Assembly: GCF_000150275.1 (NCBI RefSeq) | Contig: NW_002060945.1 | Coordinates: forward strand, 7,031,751-7,095,750 | Direction of reading: 5' to 3' | DNA from: Trichoplax adhaerens | Taxonomy: Eukaryota > Placozoa > Uniplacotomia > Trichoplacea > Trichoplacidae | DNA length: 64,000 nucleotides | In this document: piece by piece, positions 37,803 through 49,800 of the stretch | Layout of the letters: each line of letters starts with the position of its first letter | How positions within the stretch are numbered: position 1 is the first letter of the stretch | Translations under genes and position numbers: made by a program | Notes under the pieces: generated by a model | Told to the model about the DNA's origin: nothing | Database searches by the model: none | The model's input: the letters and a program-made list of their open reading frames with translations, nothing else

Positions 37803-40800
37803 TTTTGAAGGTTTATGCTATAAAGAAATTATTAATTACATCGAAAAAATACAATAAAGATTCAGAATCCATAATATATTTCAAGAAAATATATGTAAAT
37901 ATAAAACTTCTATCGCCTATTGCTAGATTTAATCCAGCTACTTTAAAGATATGTATACCGCAAATGGACTACCGTAGCATTTAACTTTCAATATTTAATA
38001 CAACAGTCTATGAAGGATCGTACAAGATTTAATTTCAGTTTTGAATCCATCTTAGAGATTAATTTAAACAATAAATCGTATTGAATATCCCAGGGATTCT
38101 TTCTTAGTTACTACACAAATATCGATCTACGCCAATCTCTAGCCTTATAAAACGATTTACATATATGAAGATGTGGGAGAATACAGTAATTTTATTAATA
38201 TTCGTACAGTACTAGTATTGCATCTAACAACTCGGAAGCTAGCTGCAGATTAGAAACACTAAATGCATATACTGAATATGCTCTAATATCAGAAAAAATG
38301 TTTTATTAATACCAGGATATTAAAAAAATGGAAATTCACGACTTTTTAAATTATTATAGTGGGATATCACAGCATTAAGGGTTTAATTGTACAAAAATAA
38401 TTAGTTAGGCAGATTATACATATTAATAGATTATACTAATATATTATCATGCAAGATCACTTCGAATTCTTAGGTAGCTATTCTGTAAAACTTACGAATT
38501 CCAATTAGCACGCTCTCCCCTGTTGGTAGGAATCGTAGAGTTAAACAGGGAAATCACTTTTCAGTTAACAGCAAATACTGTATAATTTATATCCGATAAA
38601 CAATTATATTATTACACTACACCAGAAATTAGTTAGTGGGTATAATTAGATCGTAAGATAGATGACTAGCTATCGTAAATACAATACGGAAATTGCAATG
38701 GAATATCGAGCAATTTACACCTTTTATTACATGTGAAATCGTAAGTTAATCTAACGAATTGAAGGCAATTAATTTCGTGTAGAAATTATCGTCAATACAA
38801 GTACAATGCACCAAAGTCCGATGTTTACAGTGTACAAGTATACCTCCTAAAGGGTTAAGGAATCAAATCATTTTGTTACGGTGTTATCTAATTCAAGAAT
38901 GAGAATAAATGATACCAACTGCTGCTTCATCGCAGTACTACATGTACTGTACGGCTATAAAAGTGTTCAACTTCTGTTTGAGGGTTCTTAGAGCACTTTT
39001 ACTGAACGAATTCGAGTTCGATAACGCTACTGTTGCTATTTCAACATCTTAATCCAATAGTGATCTCCTAGTTCAATAACCATCGATGATGATGATTCTG
39101 TAATTTTCAAAGTTGTACTCGCTGTATGGCTGCAATATATCTCTTCCTTTCTTGATGATATATATTAAGTAAGTATGAAATATTCTTTTTAACAGAAAAA
39201 TTTTACAATGCCCAAACCAATTTACGCAGATAGTAGAGCAAATATCATACTGTGATAAGTAATACCGATTTTTGATCAGGGCAATCGTTTCCATTTGTAA
39301 ATACGAGTAATTTAGTAATCATGTTTATCATTACGACATTGAGAAATATAAACATTATACATGAGAATAACATATGAAAATATACAATTTGATAATTATT
39401 GCAGCGATAACATTAAACAGAATGCCTTAATGAACTACTTTACGCCCCATTTTATATATAGCCATTTCAATGGCTTTATACTGATTGCACTATCTCGCAA
39501 TGTAACAGAATAATCTCGTAAAATTCAGGTTGTTAATTAGCAAGTTTTGCGATCATAGAATGTATGTAAGGGCGTGCTTAAGGAATGACATCTTGATAAT
39601 ATGCATTTGAGAACTTGTAAAGTGTACAGTAGTAGAATACGATAGCTGAATCTATATCATCTAGCAACATGTGTTGTTGTATGGGTACGTATCGTCCAAT
39701 AAACTTAGTGCGTACCTGTCAGGACAAAGCATCCTAATAAATAAATTAAATTTTAAAAATTGCTTTAAAAAAATCTTGCTTTCATAAGCTAGACTGTGCA
39801 ATGCTTAATTTCTCGATTAATGCAATATATAATTTGAGCAATCGCAATTCACTCAATTATATTATTTATACATGGTTAAACCAGATCGTATACAGTACGG
39901 ACAAACGTCATATTCTGTATTGTGTTGTACTATGAAGCACTGTACGCTCATGTTTTCAACAGTAGATATTTATATGTACGATCTTTGTTTTGTTCAGAAA
40001 ACCAACTAAAGAATAAAGATACATAATGCTGGTACTTTACTATAATTTATAGACACATACTACGAAAAGCGATTGTAACCATGCCGACAATTGTATATAG
40101 CAAAAAACGGTCTATAAGGCAGTGTTTATAATTTTAGAATACGGGTAAGCATATGCCGAATGGGATATACTCGTTGATAGTAGCGACACTCAATGTGACA
40201 GGTGGCTACGTAAGTTTTTATTTCATTCACATGCAGATGTGCTCAGTGAGCAAATACTTTTTTATGTACTACTTAGTAATCAATGGTCCATGGCTATTAC
40301 TCTAAGCAGTAAAAAGAAAATTCCATAAATACAGATGCCAATTGTATTGACATAGACAGTTTTTAAACGTGAGTGTATGTGCACTGTATAATAACGTTCT
40401 TGTCAAATAACTTCATTCAGTCAAGCTGTTGTACTCTATGTACAACTCGTCCTGTAGCATAATAATGATCATCGTAGCTTACAAAGCTTTCACGTCTTTT
40501 CTTGTCAAAAGTATTACTACTGAGCAATAGGCCGAATTGTTGATTTCTATCTTTCAATCAAAACGCTAAGCTGGTCTACAGACGATTTAAAATTATACAG
40601 TACAGTATATTAGTTACGAGCTCCAAGTATCGGCTAGAATCAGATACAGTATGTACTGTACAGTACTGTACATTGTACAACATACGAACAACACTAAAGG
40701 GTGGATTACGTCATTTTTGTGGTTGTGTACTGTACTGTACTGTACTGTACTTTTAGCCTTTTCACTTTCATCTTTGGTCTTCATACTGTAGTTTTTACTG

Positions 40801-41385
40801 TATCGTACAGTACATTGTACTGTACGAACGATAAATGAGTACTGTACAGTACTGTGTACTGTACAGTGTACAGCAGTTGGACGACTCCAACAGTATATAA
40901 ATGCGCTAGAATTTGTCCATATAACAAATTTGGATGCAATGTGTCATCATCGAAATCATTAAAGCTATCTGAAGTTGCTATTAATCCGTTTGCTTGTTTA
41001 CAGCGTTTACAGGTATGGATGACAAATAGAAAAAGGATATACATGTGTCATTGACGAATATGAAGAGTTTATTGCAATGTGCTCTACTAAACGATGCTAA
41101 CTTACTTACTGTACACGTACTGTATCGATGATTTAACTTCTACCCACTACCAGTGCTACATTAAACTAACGGTACAAGTACGCAAAGTACTGCAGAACGA
41201 ACGAGGGATCGACTAGTTGATCAAAATTCGCCTCTCTTCCGTTAGGCTTTCTCCTTTCTATCCTCTGTATAAGTGGCTACACGACGTTATCGTAAGTAGA
41301 CACAAGCTGCACAACAAACTGCTGCTAAGTTATATCAACATTGTCATATCCGTCATATACTGGCGATCCGTATGGTTTGCAAAAC
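37803..41385. other. Divergent intergenic region cyclin B/CREB3L
   Basis: 3.6 kb that must contain both promoters and any non-coding 5' exons. AT-rich. GTAC palindromes cluster at about 40595-40690, 40728-40752 and 40800-40878, close to CREB3L. An 87-codon minus frame at 40781-41044 has a coding-like part but no assignable family. Confidence 0.5.
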
Positions 41386-44300
41386 ATGTCAACTCTTACG
41401 AACCAAATTCAAAACGAAAATCTGAGTGACAATCCAAGCGACGAATTAATGGGAGATCAGAAATCCACCACTGCGCTAACTCTACTGGACGAACTTTTCG
41501 ATTCTCCAGACTTTCAGGTACACCATCTACTTACCGTTCACTATTTTTCTATTTTTATAAGTTGTTAGCCAACTCTCGCACGCCCAGCAGTACATCTTTA
41601 TTATACAGTACTCCTTCAACACATTTAGTAATGTTATGATACGAACTGTACGAATAAAATGCATCAATTCTTAGGGAGTAGTATGAAGTACAATATTACG
41701 AAAGTTAGGACTTTGTAGTAGTTCGTTAGTGACAGCTAGTGGAGTGTAAATTAATTATAAATTGAGACTCATAAATGATATCGGGCCTTCATTCTTCAGA
41801 TTTACAGTAGTATGTTGTGGTGAGTGCTGAGAATTCTAATAATGACTCTAACTACAGTATGCAGTATACTTGTATGCGCGTTCGTAATGTAGCACGCTCG
41901 ATTGGTTAAAAAAGAAAAGCAACGTTGCTGTTAGAATATTGTTAGCTGCAGTGCTATGATTGCAATACACAGAGTATCCACTGTAAACGGTGTATAAATC
42001 GACCTCGATAGACTTGTCCAAAGTATGACTTAACTGGTGGATTGGCATCGACCTGAGTGCGTTGGACTAAAAATAAATAAGTCTTAGCCAGAGACTTTCT
42101 TTTGAGGAGTGCGTATAATGTAGTACTGTATGACTCATAGCTAATTATTTTGATGAAATAGGGGAGCCAGCTACATATTCCTACTTATTCGTATATATAT
42201 ATATACTATTAGTACGTAAGTGTTACCATTAGAGTCAAATCAATTGTTGAATATCCCTTTCAGTTAATTATTATAACAGTTTAAGCATAAATATCTGAAT
42301 CGGGCCTTTGTAGTGATCACTTTGCCAAGTTTGCAGCTTCTTTACATTCTTAAAAGACTGTTTTTCTTTCTACAGTACACTGGTATTTATTCGCCCTCAG
42401 AGATGACAAGCGCATCTCTTAAATCTATGATTGCTATGAACTCTTTGATGTACATTTTGTGATTTAGCTTGCTATTTACTGTAATGGTATCGTCAATAGA
42501 CGCCTGAGAATTGAATTTCATTAATTATAGATATTAAATCTTTCCATTTTTCATGAAGTACTTTTGGGCGGGATATTCAATCCTGTACACTACTATTAGT
42601 ATAAAGCTGAATACAGCCCAGAAACTTTCCATCTATTACAGTAATATGTCTAATATTGATGTACAGTACTGTACTGTATACTCATTTGTAAATGCTGTAT
42701 TAAAAGACTTCATACATGTAAATGGCAGGAATAACTCTCATCGAGGTCCTTACAGTTTCTTATGTCTTTTGAGACATAGAAATCCAAATCACATGCTGTC
42801 ACTGCTGTACGTACTGCATTCAATTCTTGCTCTCTATTATACAGTAGTACTGCACATGCACCGTACATTTACAATTTTCAAGCTTATTCTTCCTAAATTT
42901 GTTTTAAATTAGAGAAGTAAGGGCGGTAGAACAGTATTTTTATTTCTTAGCTTATCATTTTTTTTCATTAAATTGTATGGGAACTATAGAATACAATTTA
43001 TTCGCTAGATGAACTCATCAAGTCGCGATACTATGCTGTAGTTCAAACTTTTTTAAAGGGAAAGGAAATATTGAGACCAAAAGAATTTTTTTGGGGGGGG
43101 GATACTTGACACGTCACCAAATGAGGATGGCGTGTACTTTCTATCTCTGCGCACGCGTATTCGGTGACTCACCATACAGCATTGTACTGTACTGTATTAT
43201 CTCATTTCGACGCACAGCACTGTACAGTGTACAGTGTACAGTATATATACTGTACTGTACTGTAATTGTAATAATCAGACTGTAGAAACTCTGGTGCAGA
43301 CGGGTTAAGACAATCAAACACCTGTCTACTCGTTGCTACCGTTATACTGTACAGTACATTGCAATTCTCAAACAAAGCAGGTACAGTATAGTACTGCATG
43401 TGAGCAAGTTTATACTGGCGTTTCTTCATCTACACCAGTATGTGCTTGTATAAATTCAAACTTGATAATTGAAAACGAATTGAACATTTTTTGTAAACAA
43501 ATTTTCGATTAACAGTAGTAGAAATCGAACTTGTTTACATTGTACTTTGGGCTAATGTGCAACCTAAAATCCTGTTTTACAAAATTTCAATTTCAATTTT
43601 AAAGCTTTTTGCCAGCTCTGACAAACAATTGACTTGTCTAGCCATTAAATCAAATCGAGCTGAGATTCTATAATCCTATATTCTCAGGGTACGGTATCGT
43701 AGCATCTTGTGCTACGATGCAAGATTTAATAACATTGCATATTGAATAACAACACGAACTGACAAAATTTGGTACAGATCAATGTAATTTGTTGCAATAA
43801 ATCTCACTAAATACATCGAGGAAAATCATATACAAAATCTTATACTTACGGTAGACAGTACTGTGCGTACGTATGTATCAAGAATAATTGAATTAAACAG
43901 TGTTTCTAATATAAAATATATCGAATGGCCTATTTTCTGTTTCTCTTTAATTAGATAATGGCATCCATTTTGTAGCTGTCATAAAAAAGGATGTTGCTAA
44001 TTTTTCTTTGCTTTACGTAGCCTTTGAGCGACAAGGATACCGGATTCCATTGGTTAGAAAATGGCTTCGATGAATCAATGTTACCAACCGAGAGCGATGC
44101 AATAGATTTTGACGAAGTTACCTTAATGGACTGCATCCAATCAGAAAGAGAAACGAACTTTCAAATTTGTGACGAAGTTGAAGAAACTTCTAAGTAATTG
44201 ACGATAATTTTAATCATTATAAAATAAGGACTTGGCATCTTAACACTTGGCCAACCGATCAAATCAACATTAATTTTCTATAATTACTGACCTTCTAAAT

Positions 44301-46809
44301 TCTACTTAAATATTTAACCTTGGAAACTTCAAATCTTTGTAGTAATTTTACAATAATTTGTACAATAGGAACTATATTCCTGAGATTATAGAGGAGGATA
44401 CCGAGGCTGGAACCACTCCAACAGATCACGATTATTGTGTGAAAGAATATACCTATGCAACGACCAGTCCTTCTAGTGCAGAGCTAAGTCCCAAAAGCGA
44501 TCGCTCTGTTAAACGACTATGTACTGGTTCCCCTTCAGAAAATGATACAGGTATGGAGAATGAAGATTCAGATGACAACATAATTAAAATTACAAAATTT
44601 AGTAAAGCAATCTTTTATTTATTAGGCAATGTTACTGTATTAAAGTATCTGTTACACTTGTACTTGTAACAAGCATTAATTTCACTGCTATGTAACCTGC
44701 TACTGATAGGATACTCTTCTGCTGCATATACGGAAACTAGTGAAAACGACATCCCAGTAAGCCCTTTAAGCGATGATAGCAAACCTCCGGTAAGGAGTTA
44801 AGAAATATAGTATATCATCCTATCAATGCATCGTTTGAGTTAAGCTCATGAATATAGCTGTATCTGAAAATAAATCTGGCCTTCTAGGACAATGTTACCG
44901 AAATCAAGAAATTGTTAAAATTGACAGATGAAGAGATCAAAATTTTTCAGACCGAAGGCCTGGTTATTCCTCAAAAATTGCCTTTGACAAAGGTTATTTA
45001 AGTTTAACTCTTCCGTTATGATATCATAATCTACTATCTATAGCTATGTGACAAATTCTGTTCTTTATATCTCATCGATCATATTTATTTTGAAGAGTAT
45101 TTTGTTCAATAAGTATGTTCTACTAATTAATTATTTCCCTCCATAGCTGAAGTTATTATAATTACTTTTGTCATTATTTACTTCAGACTGAGGAGCGTGC
45201 TTTAAAGAGGGTCAGAAGAAGAATAAAAAACAAGGTAACAGATTAACGTCATAACTTTTTCCACTATTGTTAGAGCGATTTCTTATTTGAGGAACTATTC
45301 AAATTTCTAAGATCTCAGCCAAAGAGAGCAGACTTAGGAAAAAATGTCATATGGAAAATTTGGAAGCCAAGTAAGACTGCAATAAATTGCACATGATTAG
45401 GCATTTTTTAACCTAAAAAATATTCGTAATCGATTGAGATGTTCCAATGAACTGTTTAAACCCAAATATATGTTGCAAATTAGACTAGCAGATACCAATG
45501 CTGATATGGGCGACTTAAAGAGAAAAATTGATTGTTTAGAAGACGATAAAAAGTAAGTCTAAATATTCCATTTTATTTGCTGTAGAACTTTTCTTGTAAC
45601 CATATCACTTCCTTCTTTTGCTGTAATTACAATGTGAAATTTATAATCGTGTTACATATATGTATTTTACATTTGCATACTTATCACTTTCGCCAAGATG
45701 TAACAATAGTCAGATAGCATGATTGCAGTTTATCATAACGTTATTTTAATGCTTGCTTGAAATTTTTTATTAAAAAGATAGCTAGCTAGCCGTAGTAGTC
45801 CTTTATCTTCCTTTTCAAATCACCACTGCGTGTATACAGAACTAGTTCACGACTGATAGTTTACTCAAACAGCAAAATCGCATCTAGATGATTTAGTCTA
45901 TATGATGAGACGAGTGCACTATCCAGTAATAAAAGGAAACTCTTAAACTGCAATACATAGGTCTTTATCCGCGCAAGTTCTATACTGGAAAAACCTATTT
46001 TACGACAAATTCAATCAGCCTAAGCGCTCTGCTGCTACTCAAACCGGAACTGTTCTAATGGTAAGTTTATGAATTACCTTCTGTTGTAACTAATACTTTA
46101 TCAGCTATGTGGTACTTTAGACTGGGTTTTAGTGACAACTTGCTGTACATTTAATCACGGCTTTGGGCATTTTCTCATTTTCTAAGTCTCTTATAATATT
46201 GTATAAAATGTGTGAGGAAATTGCAACAATCGAAATATTTACATTGAGTAGTAGTATTCTTATTGCATGTCATCCAAACTGTTACAATTTGGATGTCAGT
46301 GATGTCGAAACAGTTTTAAACTTTGGATAACAACTTTCTTGCTTGTATGTATGCAGGTTGTAGTTTTATGCTTTGCTCTCGCTGTTGGAAGTTGGTCACC
46401 ATTTATGCATGTTGATCCAAGTAAAGATGGAGTACTACAGAAAATTCAAAATAAAACGAATATAAATATTTTGTCCGATGCACTCCAAGACACAACATAT
46501 GATACTCCTCCAGGTATCAACTCATTACTCTATTAGTCATGATTCGTAGTATTACTACGTATCGTTTTGGTTAATTTATTAAACTAATATAAATAATGTC
46601 GAAAGCATCATTAATGATAAATTTTTGTTATGTTGCCTGCGTTATATTGGACATGCACCAAAATCGCAGTTCGTAGCCGCGTCCTGCTAGGTCTCATGGA
46701 AGGTGAAGATAGCGGTTTGCTCTTTACGGCATCAAATGAATCGACCAAAGTTTCGTTGGATCCCGATAAATATGATATCAAGATCAACGAAACTGAATTA
46801 CGAAGATGA
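41386..46809 (+). CDS. CREB3L2: CREB3L-type ER membrane-bound bZIP transcription factor, 11 exons
   Basis: OASIS-family factor activated by regulated intramembrane proteolysis. Exons: 41386-41517, 44021-44193, 44369-44550, 44710-44789, 44888-44992, 45187-45234, 45312-45370, 45484-45552, 45961-46060, 46357-46513, 46670-46809; phases agree, 414 aa. The acidic activation region spans residues 1 to about 185. An ATB-type block follows (LTDEEIKIFQTEGL, LPLTKTEERALKRVRRRIKNK), then the basic region NKISAKESRLRKK (about 239-251), a leucine zipper to about 300, KRSAATQTGTVLM, a membrane span at about 312-330 (VVVLCFALAVGSW) and a luminal tail. Site-1-protease-like RSRVLL lies at 370-375, matching the RSRNLL of vertebrate CREB3L2. 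N-glycosylation sequons are N391-E-S and N408-E-T. The lumen is short. The start is the first ATG in frame; a further upstream exon is possible. Intron 1 (2.5 kb) carries GTAC palindromes at 42655-42850 and 43180-43400. Confidence 0.92.
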
Positions 46810-49800
46810 TGTCAACGATACTATATTCACTTTCATAAATTGCTATTATCCTGTCTTCTGTCTCTATAAAGCTACTCTTGACCATAGAGTCAGTTCGATA
46901 TCAGTTGTACTTTGATGGTTTTCATATTTCGTCTTCAAATACAGTACTGCGTCACTGTATTATATCACATCTGTCTACCAAGCGGAGCAGTAAAGTATAT
47001 CGTCGCATAATTAATGGAAATCTGCGGTAAATAGATTATAAATAGGATATAATAAAAACCAACGCATTGATGGCTTTGATATCCTTAGCTGTCGCGGTTT
47101 GTGCTTTATGAAACAACCTGACATTGTGTAAGTCTGCAGATTAGGTATAACAACATGTAATTATGATATATGGCTATCAATGTATAATTTAGTTCAGTAA
47201 AAATTCACTACAGCGTTTGTAAGTTCTCATGTGTACTCAAATATTGATTTTAGTATCTTTGATTAACCACCTGTTATATTGCTATTGTAAATGATCACGA
47301 TCATGAACATGATACCTGATAATTATATAATAGTAATCATACATATAGACCATTCCTATCTGATACTGATACTTTTACAGACGTTGGAAAATCAGTACCT
47401 TGCCTTGCGCTCAGTTGTGAATATATCTCGGCTATAAGATTGTAAATATATAGTATAACCCGAAGTGATAAACACTAAAATTTTGTCGGTTTACACTGTA
47501 GAGGTTATTGATAAGTAAGAACTCCCTAAATTCTAATATATCTGTATTAAATGAAGAATCTAATTAATAAAACGGAGCCATCCTTGATTTTAACCAACTG
47601 TTTCTTAATTAACTTTGAGACAACTGAACTATAGTCATCACATGCCATAGACATGGCAATGCACAGCAATACTTTAGACCATCTTCAGTACTATAAAAAC
47701 GCCTCCGATTATAATTATAATAATAAACTACTAAAAATGTAAAGATCTAATTCACGCTATGATCAAGGTTTTTTGGATAAGGTTGTATCCATCATCAGTT
47801 CTATTTTTGTGACCTCATTGACGCATTACAGTACTTGCTAGGTAACGTTGTTAAAGTGATCAAGCTTCTTTGAGTAAAACCGCGAGAAAGTGCATATAAA
47901 TACCACGCGAATATATACAGTAAGTTAAAACTCCTGGTATAAATTTAAGATAAACGACGTTTGGAGAATATTATTATGCTTTATGTGTAAATATGAATTT
48001 CGAATTTGTAGTAGTACAGTATCCATAGTATGCGCGTATGGTATGCGAAGTTTATACGCGTAAGTTATCATTTCGGAACTGAAAATATAAGATGTCGACT
48101 AAATCTTATCAGTTGGACAGCAAATACGCTTATGTATTCCTCTATCAGACTTTATATTTGTACCCATAGCTAGCGAACTTGGATTAATTCTCCTTCGTAT
48201 TAATTCGTACAATAAATTATAATTCTTATATCAGGTTATATGTTGTTTTCTGATATAAATCCGAGCCTATAAAATAAAATAATAACTAGTAACGTATTAG
48301 TAGATACCGTGTCGGATAGTGATAAAGCTGTATACAACAATAACTGGATGAGGTAGCTATGCTTAGCAATAGTAAATACTGTATTAGTTAATTGTATATT
48401 ATTTACCTAAGTAATAAAATTATATTGTAAGTTGATAAGCAGTGATTATTGAATGCTGTGTATAGCTGGCGCCTATTTAACCCTTGATTTCAGTAATATT
48501 TAACCAAAACCATAGCAACAGCACGTGTAATTAATTGGTATGACAGTATGGTGTCTATACTGAATAAATAGGGTTATTTGCCAAGTAACTTTATATAGTT
48601 TTATTTGTTGACTCAAGTAAGAACACCAATTAATTACAATGCCATTACATTGGTACGATGTAATCATTAATTTAATATGGTTTGCTCATGAAATAGTACC
48701 TTGACCATGACCGTACATCGTTTTCATAATTAGTAAAATCGATTTTAATATTGGATTATTGCCATATTTATTTATTGGAATTTTAGACAAAGCAGTATGC
48801 AGTATGTTAAATAGATAAATATTGTTGTGTAGTCATTACAATAGCATATAATATATTATTAATTACTCTTATAGATAATAATCGAAGATATAAAACAATG
48901 AAAGCATGAATGCAATATTTTGTACAAAGATTGTGCCCAGCTACCTGAAGGCTTATCCATGCACAGTATACGCTAATTCAGTACGACCCGAAAGAGGCTA
49001 GTTAGGCTAACTCAGTTATGTATCTCATTCTTTCATGCTGCACAATTAGGGTGGCCAGCAATCTGCATATTCTATTGCACAACGTGAGAACTCTGACATT
49101 AGTTCATCACCAATATAATTACACTTGAGGGAAAAGTAAAACAAGCATGGATACGTTACAATATGCTGATTGATTTTACGAGATGAAATACTACAGAACT
49201 TTGATGAATATATTATCCGTTATAACTATTTATTGATAAGAATTTTTATACCGATTTTGTTATCAGCAATATTATAATAAGTAACTTTTTGTCCTATGAG
49301 ATACTCGTATAAATGTGTTGCACATTTCTGTGATTGCTCTCAAAGTAACACAATTACATGATCAGTGATTAGTGAACTTCTGCAGAAATTATTGTGACGC
49401 AATCGCAAGAGTGATATACTACTGTATAGACTACTAAACTGCATTGATCATCAATATCAAATATGGATTGTTAATTCAATTTAAATTAATACTAAATTAG
49501 ATGATGCATGTAAATCAGAGACATGAACATTACAAAATGACACAACTTCCAAGGCGGCTATAATCTGAAAATTGCGATTAAGTTATAATTTCATGAAGTA
49601 TATATATACAGTACTTATTAGCCGAAATTTGTTATACGTTGGCACCCATACACTCAATTTTTTACTGATTAATTAGTGAGAGCTAGAGATTTTTTAAAGA
49701 TTTGTTTGTAGCTGCAATGAATTTTCTTGTACTCTTTATTACTTAGTTGCGAAATATTTTCCAGTGTTATAGCAGCTAACTTAATCAAAGGTGAAAGAGG

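Noticed and set aside
42553-43429. Frames inside CREB3L intron 1
   Set aside because: They run through GTAC palindromes and lack homology; the flanking CREB3L exons splice in phase across them.
45187-46513. ATF6 or XBP1 identity for the bZIP gene
   Set aside because: The LPLTKTEERALKRVRRRIKNK lead-in, NKISAKESR basic region and RSRxLL luminal site are specific to the CREB3/OASIS group.
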